DNA of 8,935 bases from Spirochaetaceae bacterium. Lineage in GTDB: Bacteria > Spirochaetota > Spirochaetia > Treponematales > Breznakiellaceae. Position 1 is the stretch's first letter; the number at the start of each line of letters is the position of its first letter. Positions 4,595-8,935 of the stretch are shown in pieces. The notes beneath the pieces are model-generated. The model saw nothing but the letters and a program-made list of their open reading frames with translations. It made no database searches and was not told the origin of the DNA. The stretch lies in NCBI GenBank assembly GCA_031284295.1, contig JAITAE010000269.1, positions 1-8,935 on the forward strand. Reading direction: 5' to 3'. The position numbers and the translations under genes were made by a program.

Positions 4595-7318
4595 ATGATT
4601 CAGATGACATTTTCCGTAAAATATCAATCCCAGCTTCGTCGTATACGCCCCAAAATTTATAAAAAACTCGAAGATGTAATTATAAACAGCATAAAGCTTT
4701 ATGGCGGAAATGTAAAATACGAGCATAACATCATAACGGCCCTGTTTAACGAAGAAAGTTTCGGTTTTTGGCTGGATATTCTTTCGATTATTGAAACGTT
4801 AATAAAAATACTTGATGCCGTAAAGCATGAGTTGTACGGATATATATGCATTATCAGTGAACTTGTTGATATCGACAGAATACATGAAATGTTAAATGTG
4901 CTTCCGTCGGTGCGTGTCAACAGCGGCGTTTGGTGTACACGGCTCATACAGAAAAACACCGACAGTTTCATGGAATTCAATGAGCCATACAGTGAAAATA
5001 CCGTATCGTTACTGAGCGGAAACATAGCGGAATTAAAAAGTGTAAAATTGTTTGACGGAATAAAAAAGCCGTATACCATGCGGGAATCGCTGAGTAAACT
5101 GTTTTATAAAAATAATATACAGGGAAACAGAGTACTTATCGGCAAAGATTTTATTGGCAAGCGCGATTTTATGCATTGGTACTGCCGTAATTCTGAATTT
5201 TTTTTTATCCCGCTCACCATACGTTTTGGTTCGTGGGGCTTTGCGCTGAACTGTTTTTCTGACGCACTGAATCCGGATATGCGGCGGGTTTTTGAAAGTA
5301 GAAATATCCCACTGCCGAAAGAAACGGATGCGTTATCCGAAGCCTTGTCGGTGGAACGCATACGCGGTGAGTACTCCGGATATTCCCTGCAAAAAGCGAG
5401 ACAACTTTTTCAAATATTGATAGAAGCATACAGTGCTGCAATTTCATCGGAGGAAAAATCCGGTGTTATTATTTTGGAGAACATTCAAAACGCGGACTCA
5501 AATATGTGCCGGCTTGTAATGGATTTCATACCATACTATGAAAAAAACAATATTATCGTGTATGCATCGTGTAACTTGGAGGAGCTGCCGAAAGAATGGA
5601 CGCCGTTGTTTTCATCGGTTATAAACTGCTTTACTTCCGAGCTTACTCCTGTATTTCAGAGCGGTACTTTAAACACGAGTCTCTGGGAAACTGCTTATGC
5701 CTGCACGATACTCAGGCGGTATTTTCCGCCTTTTATGTTTTCAGATTTATTTCTGGAAGAAGGAAAAAATCCGGCGACCACGGAACGCTCATTGGATTTA
5801 CTCTTGAAATACGGCATTATACGTTCAAAGGATGATCCTGAATGTGAGATTACCGGGTTTCTTGACGAGGCAGAGGTTTTTTTGGGCGAACGCGCTTCGT
5901 ACGTACGCGGCATGGCGGCGCGCCTGCTCATTTCGTGTACAACGAAAGGAAAAATAAAGCCGTGTTTTAACCTGCTGGAAGCGCTCTACAGCCTTGGCGG
6001 ACAAATATCCCCGTTTCTTGCTCTGGAGGCAATACGGCAGGATGTGATAAACAATACCTGTCGCGACATTGAAAAGGCCCTTGAAGAAAAACGTTTTGAC
6101 AAAGTATGTGGCGAAAACTGTTCTCCGGCGCTGTATTACATATACAAAACATCAAAAAGCCTGCTTTACGGCAATGAAACGGGGATACGGGAGACATTTT
6201 CCAGCCTGCATATTCCGGAAACGGAAATACCAAACTACAAGGCGCAAATTTTAACAGTAAAGGCCTTTTATAAAATGGGTATACATGATCCGTCAACAGC
6301 TTTTGAGGAAATCAAAGAATCGATGATTATTTACCAAAACAGTCAGGATAAATACGGTATGGCCCAGGTTTATCGTCTATTTGCCTTTGGGTATCTTTTG
6401 AAAAACGAATTAAACACCGCGATAGATTACCTTTCGTTTGCGATAGAAGCTTCCGAACGTAGCGGCAATAATGTTGAATTGGCGCTTGTTTCATACTATG
6501 CGGCAGGTTGTCATTTTATTTTTGGAAACATATCAAAGGCACAGCGCCTGATAAAACAGGCAGAACATGTGGCCGGTATTTCCGGAATGGGAAAATGGGC
6601 CATGCGGACAAAGTTTCTTTCAGGCAGATTTTATTTTGAAACAGGATGCTACAGCGAGGCTGCCGAAATATTTAATGATCTGTATCGGCATTACAGCGAC
6701 GATCCGTATTCAAACCAGGCACAGATTGTCGACGCGTGGATTTTCAGGACGGAACTGTATATGTACGGAAAAGCGGAAAAGCGTGAATTTATTTTTGGGG
6801 ACGGCCTGTTTTTTGAAATTGAAGCGGCATACTTTTCCGGTGATTATAAAAAAACACTGGAGCTATCAAATACTATGCTTGCTTCACTGTCGGATGACAG
6901 TTTTTTATTCCTTGAGCAGCCAGACTGGAGCAGCGGTTTTGCGCAATGCGAGATACTACAAATTTCAAAAAAAGATTTTTGGGTCAGGATGATTGCCGCG
7001 TGGCAGTCTTTAGCGCTTTCCGCTCTGAATGCGGACGGATCGGAGGAAGCCGTACATCTTATGCAAAAAATTATCAGGGACAGGCGCTTGAGCGAAACTG
7101 ATCCCAACTCTCCATTTTTATTTTTTGTCAATTATAAAGTCTTGCACCAACCGGTTTCTACGGAAATTGACAGAAACACCGCTATAAGCATAGCTTTTAA
7201 ACATTTGCAGCGCCGTTCCGGACGTATTGATGACATCGAAGTGCGCCGCAATTATTTATCAAAACAGTACTGGAACAAAGAATTGTACTTAACGGCAAAA
7301 GAGCATAAATTGATTTAA
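4595..7318 (+). CDS. Large protein with degenerate STAND/AAA_16-like NTPase region and TPR-like C-terminal half
   Basis: The product is 907 aa with no signal peptide or obvious membrane segment, so it is probably cytoplasmic. Residues about 25-55 (IINSIKLYGGNV, then ITALFNEE) recall the core of class III nucleotide cyclase domains ('GG-x-V ... alF'), but no metal-binding aspartates can be assigned. A P-loop-like strand, NRVLIGKDFIGKRDF (178-192), has GKDFIGKR where GxxxxGK[ST] is expected. GVIILENIQNAD (290-301) fits the Walker B/'DDLQWAD' motif of AAA_16/STAND ATPases with Asp changed to Glu and Asn. From about 545 to 780 the chain is helical with TPR character, for example YRLFAFGYLLKNELNTAIDY and KFLSGRFYFETGCYSEAAEI. 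The order cyclase-like, ATPase, TPR is that of soluble adenylyl cyclase-type regulators common in spirochaetes. Here the catalytic parts look decayed, which suggests a sensor or scaffold. Base composition is visibly more A+T-rich than the flanking genes. The start is supported by AGGA at 4583-4586. Confidence 0.72.
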   Translation: MIQMTFSVKYQSQLRRIRPKIYKKLEDVIINSIKLYGGNVKYEHNIITALFNEESFGFWLDILSIIETLIKILDAVKHELYGYICIISELVDIDRIHEMLNVLPSVRVNSGVWCTRLIQKNTDSFMEFNEPYSENTVSLLSGNIAELKSVKLFDGIKKPYTMRESLSKLFYKNNIQGNRVLIGKDFIGKRDFMHWYCRNSEFFFIPLTIRFGSWGFALNCFSDALNPDMRRVFESRNIPLPKETDALSEALSVERIRGEYSGYSLQKARQLFQILIEAYSAAISSEEKSGVIILENIQNADSNMCRLVMDFIPYYEKNNIIVYASCNLEELPKEWTPLFSSVINCFTSELTPVFQSGTLNTSLWETAYACTILRRYFPPFMFSDLFLEEGKNPATTERSLDLLLKYGIIRSKDDPECEITGFLDEAEVFLGERASYVRGMAARLLISCTTKGKIKPCFNLLEALYSLGGQISPFLALEAIRQDVINNTCRDIEKALEEKRFDKVCGENCSPALYYIYKTSKSLLYGNETGIRETFSSLHIPETEIPNYKAQILTVKAFYKMGIHDPSTAFEEIKESMIIYQNSQDKYGMAQVYRLFAFGYLLKNELNTAIDYLSFAIEASERSGNNVELALVSYYAAGCHFIFGNISKAQRLIKQAEHVAGISGMGKWAMRTKFLSGRFYFETGCYSEAAEIFNDLYRHYSDDPYSNQAQIVDAWIFRTELYMYGKAEKREFIFGDGLFFEIEAAYFSGDYKKTLELSNTMLASLSDDSFLFLEQPDWSSGFAQCEILQISKKDFWVRMIAAWQSLALSALNADGSEEAVHLMQKIIRDRRLSETDPNSPFLFFVNYKVLHQPVSTEIDRNTAISIAFKHLQRRSGRIDDIEVRRNYLSKQYWNKELYLTAKEHKLI

Positions 7319-7992
7319 TGGGCCGCAAACGGAATTATATCTTTTATTTCTATTCTGAATTCCGCGCCGGCGGTCCACATGCCGTCCCGCATACCATACA
7401 ACGGAAATTTTGAAAGCGAGATGTAACCGTTTGCGGTACGCGGCCGGTTCCGTTCAGTTATGCGGAGCTTTTTGCGAATGGCTTTTTTCATGGCGTCCTT
7501 AAGGGCGGCATCTTTTATTTGACGACGTTCAACTACGCCCTGACCGCCCTGCAGGGGTCCATAGCCGCGCGACTGGGCGCTTGAAACGGACACGCTTTTC
7601 CAAGCGCGGATACGCTTTTCCTGGGCTTCATCAACGGCATAATCCGCCTGTATGTAAAAAAGACCTTCCCTTATAGCGGCATCCGTCAGTTCAAGGCGCG
7701 TATCGTCGGGCCGGACTTCGCCCAAACTTTCAAGCTCAAGAAATTCCTGTGTGCCGCGCGCTCGTTCACCAGGCTCGTACGAAAAAGCCCAGCCGTATAT
7801 CATCCCTGAAAAAGCGGACGCCGCGTCTTCGACGGCCCACTGTGTGGCGGAGGCGCTGTCCAGCGGACTCGGTACGCCCAAAAACAGAGCGTACACCGGT
7901 TCCGTTTCCACGCAAACCTCGCCCCGCAGTACATCACGCGGAAAAATAAATTGGGCGCAAAAAAAACAAACAAAAAAAATATATGTTTTCAT
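7315..7992 (-). CDS. Exported hypothetical protein with N-terminal signal peptide
   Basis: I do not recognise this family. The preferred start at 7992 gives MKTYIFFVCFFCAQFIFPRDV, a short basic start followed by a hydrophobic stretch typical of a signal peptide. The longer reading from 8055 adds 21 residues that would bury this signal. The mature part, about 200 aa, begins near EVCVETEPVYALFLG and is hydrophilic. It contains a region rich in Ala, Lys and Arg, QIKDAALKDAMKKAIRKKLR, loosely like the helix seen in LPP20/FlgT-type envelope proteins. It ends with aromatic and hydrophobic residues (RDGMWTAGAEFRIEIKDIIPF). No lipobox is evident. The likely location is the periplasm or outer membrane. 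Its stop codon overlaps that of the convergent 907-aa gene by four bases. A ribosome site is weak at either start. Confidence 0.62.
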   Translation of the reverse strand: MKTYIFFVCFFCAQFIFPRDVLRGEVCVETEPVYALFLGVPSPLDSASATQWAVEDAASAFSGMIYGWAFSYEPGERARGTQEFLELESLGEVRPDDTRLELTDAAIREGLFYIQADYAVDEAQEKRIRAWKSVSVSSAQSRGYGPLQGGQGVVERRQIKDAALKDAMKKAIRKKLRITERNRPRTANGYISLSKFPLYGMRDGMWTAGAEFRIEIKDIIPFAAH

Positions 7993-8173
7993 AAAAACCG
8001 GTGATTCTACATTAAAACGATTCCCATACAATTTTAGCGCATGAATTAAAAGCATCTGCGCACTTTTGATTTAATTCCCCCCGCGGCGGCCATTATATCA
8101 ATTACAGCCGGTAAATGTAAAACCGTTCATAAAAACCACCCTACTTAATATTTTCGGCTTTTTTGCTATTAGA

Positions 8174-8297
8174 GTTGTTTGGAAACTTCAGTTTCCGCGC
8201 CAACTTCCATTAAAAACGCAGTTTTGTTGAACTTTTGGTTCGCAGGCTTTTAGCCTGAAAAACTGCAAGACTGTAATGGACTTTAGTCCACGACAAC
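8174..8297. repeat. Cluster of short palindromes with branched folding potential
   Basis: Perfect hairpins: GGAAAC-TTCA-GTTTCC (8181-8196), CAGGCT-TTT-AGCCTG (8243-8257) and TGGACT-TT-AGTCCA (8277-8290). All three share a CTTNAG-like apex, which suggests related units. Longer-range stems: GCAGTTTT 8218-8225 with AAAACTGC 8259-8266, enclosing GAAC/GTTC (8229-8232 with 8238-8241) and the CAGGCT hairpin as a three-way junction; TCCATTA 8206-8212 with TAATGGA 8274-8280; and GTTGT 8174-8178 with ACAAC 8293-8297 closing the whole. The TAATGGA stem and the TGGACT hairpin share bases, so they exclude each other. Since most pairs are Watson-Crick, the fold works on both strands. Confidence 0.75.
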
Positions 8298-8331
8298 CAA
8301 CCGGGTTATCGAACGATCTAATATACCGCGT

Positions 8332-8344
8332 CACAAAATTTGTG
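8332..8344. promoter_or_regulatory. 13-bp palindrome, operator-like
   Basis: CACAAA-A-TTTGTG is a perfect dyad with six-base arms. Flanking GCG (8328-8330) and CGC (8345-8347) extend it with one unpaired T. It lies about 135 bases before the ftsK ATG and could be a repressor or activator site. No particular regulator is implied. Confidence 0.35.
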
Positions 8345-8477
8345 CGCTTGCGGCGCGGAGGCTCATCAACACATCCCCGCAAGTATTTTCTAAAGTATAT
8401 GCATATTTTACCGAGAATTAAAAGGGGGTGTATTTTAATCCCCATAAAGCAACTTTAAAAATACGGCAAGGATTGCA

Positions 8478-8935
8478 ATGAAGTCAAGGAAGATTTACAG
8501 GCAGACAGCAGGCAATTTTTTTAATTACGGTGGGCAGTTTTGGGATAAAAACCGTAAAGTGAACGCTATAATTAATAATCCAAAACGATTGTTGTACGCC
8601 TGCGTTGGCGTGTTACTGATAATGGCGGTGGCCTTAAGCTTTTCTATAACTGAGTCTTTATTTGGTCCGCTACGAAAAGATTCGTATATAGGTGATTTTT
8701 TTGTTGATTCTTACGGCATACTGTCTTTTATAATTCCACTTTATCTGCTGTACGCAGCTGTGATACTGATCGATAAAAGATACAGACCCTCGCGCATATT
8801 TATTTTGTACTGTGTTATTTTTCCGTTTATGACACTGGCGATAGGATTCTCTTTTTTGCGTAATTATAATTATTTTGCGGGGCGCATCAAATTTTTTTCG
8901 GTCCTTGGAAAGACAGGTTTTGGTTTTGTTATAGT
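8478..8935 (+). CDS. ftsK: FtsK/SpoIIIE-type DNA translocase, N-terminal membrane part (3' truncated)
   Basis: The frame is open from the ATG at 8478 to the window end (152 codons seen). An AAGGA at 8468-8472, five bases before the ATG, is a strong ribosome site. After a basic cytoplasmic start (MKSRKIYRQTAGNFFNYGGQ) there are hydrophobic spans at about residues 38-56, 79-98 and 106-128, and a fourth starts near 143. The arrangement, with GDFFVDSYGILSFIIPLYLL at 72-91 resembling the 'G-x-x-a-x-x-l-p' second segment, is that of the four-helix membrane domain of FtsK. FtsK anchors at the division septum and pumps the chromosome termini apart. The motor domain (Walker A and B, gamma domain) lies beyond the window, so the call rests on the membrane domain alone. 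Another polytopic membrane protein cannot be excluded. Confidence 0.6.
   Translation, partial: MKSRKIYRQTAGNFFNYGGQFWDKNRKVNAIINNPKRLLYACVGVLLIMAVALSFSITESLFGPLRKDSYIGDFFVDSYGILSFIIPLYLLYAAVILIDKRYRPSRIFILYCVIFPFMTLAIGFSFLRNYNYFAGRIKFFSVLGKTGFGFVI

Larger units (their letters stand above)
7993..8477. other. Long structured intergenic region between the exported-protein gene and ftsK
   Basis: About 485 bases without a convincing gene. The left part (7993-8170) is mostly unremarkable; it has a C- and G-rich tract at 8076-8090 and CGGCTTTTTT near 8155. The middle (8174-8297) is packed with inverted repeats that can form a multi-branched structure, listed separately. The right part has CACAAA-A-TTTGTG (8332-8344), CTTGCGG/CCGCAAG (8347-8353 with 8377-8383), ATATGCATAT (8397-8406), and ATTAAAA/TTTTAAT (8417-8423 with 8433-8439). 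Short ORFs on both strands here are interrupted by these dyads and have no ribosome sites. It may contain a multi-copy intergenic element or a structured RNA. Confidence 0.6.

Noticed and set aside
7993..8055. 21-residue N-terminal extension of the exported protein
   Set aside because: It would place the signal peptide inside the protein; the start at 7992 puts the hydrophobic stretch at the N-terminus.
8188..8458. Short ORFs on both strands upstream of ftsK (85 and 60 codons)
   Set aside because: They cross the hairpin cluster, overlap each other and lack ribosome sites. They look like readings of a structured non-coding element.

Overview
The window looks like chromosomal DNA from a spirochaete, most likely a Treponema-like gut bacterium. 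This is an inference from the mix of proteins and the general style of the sequence, not from a marker gene. It carries seven protein genes, two of them cut by the window edges. They alternate strictly in strand: + acyl-CoA ligase end, - cbiD, + hslU, - queG-like, + 907-aa ATPase/TPR protein, - exported protein, + ftsK start. No two neighbours share a direction, so there is no same-strand operon inside the window, and every junction is either convergent or divergent.

Layout. 1-234 is the C-terminal end of an AMP-forming acyl-CoA ligase. 238-626 is a two-level tandem repeat array made of five 47-bp blocks separated by one to three copies of a near-palindromic 16-bp unit. 578-1741 is cbiD (anaerobic cobalamin synthesis); its last 16 or so codons lie inside the repeat array. 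1742-1993 is a divergent intergenic region with nested inverted repeats and a possible 18-codon ORF. 1994-3547 is hslU, the ATPase of the HslUV protease, with an enlarged I domain and no hslV beside it. 3556-4542 is a QueG-like double [4Fe-4S] protein that lacks the usual catalytic aspartate context. 4595-7318 is a large protein with a degenerate P-loop NTPase region and a TPR-like helical half. 7315-7992 is an unrecognised exported protein whose stop codon overlaps that of the 907-aa gene. 7993-8477 is a long non-coding region rich in inverted repeats. 8478 to the end is the N-terminal membrane part of an FtsK-type DNA translocase.

How the genes work together. They do not form one pathway. 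CbiD makes a cobalamin precursor and QueG-type enzymes use cobalamin, so a loose B12 theme is possible, but hslU lies between them. The C-terminal tail of HslU is intact, which suggests that a partner HslV is encoded elsewhere. The most unusual content is non-coding: the composite repeat array at the left, and the multi-hairpin region upstream of ftsK at the right.
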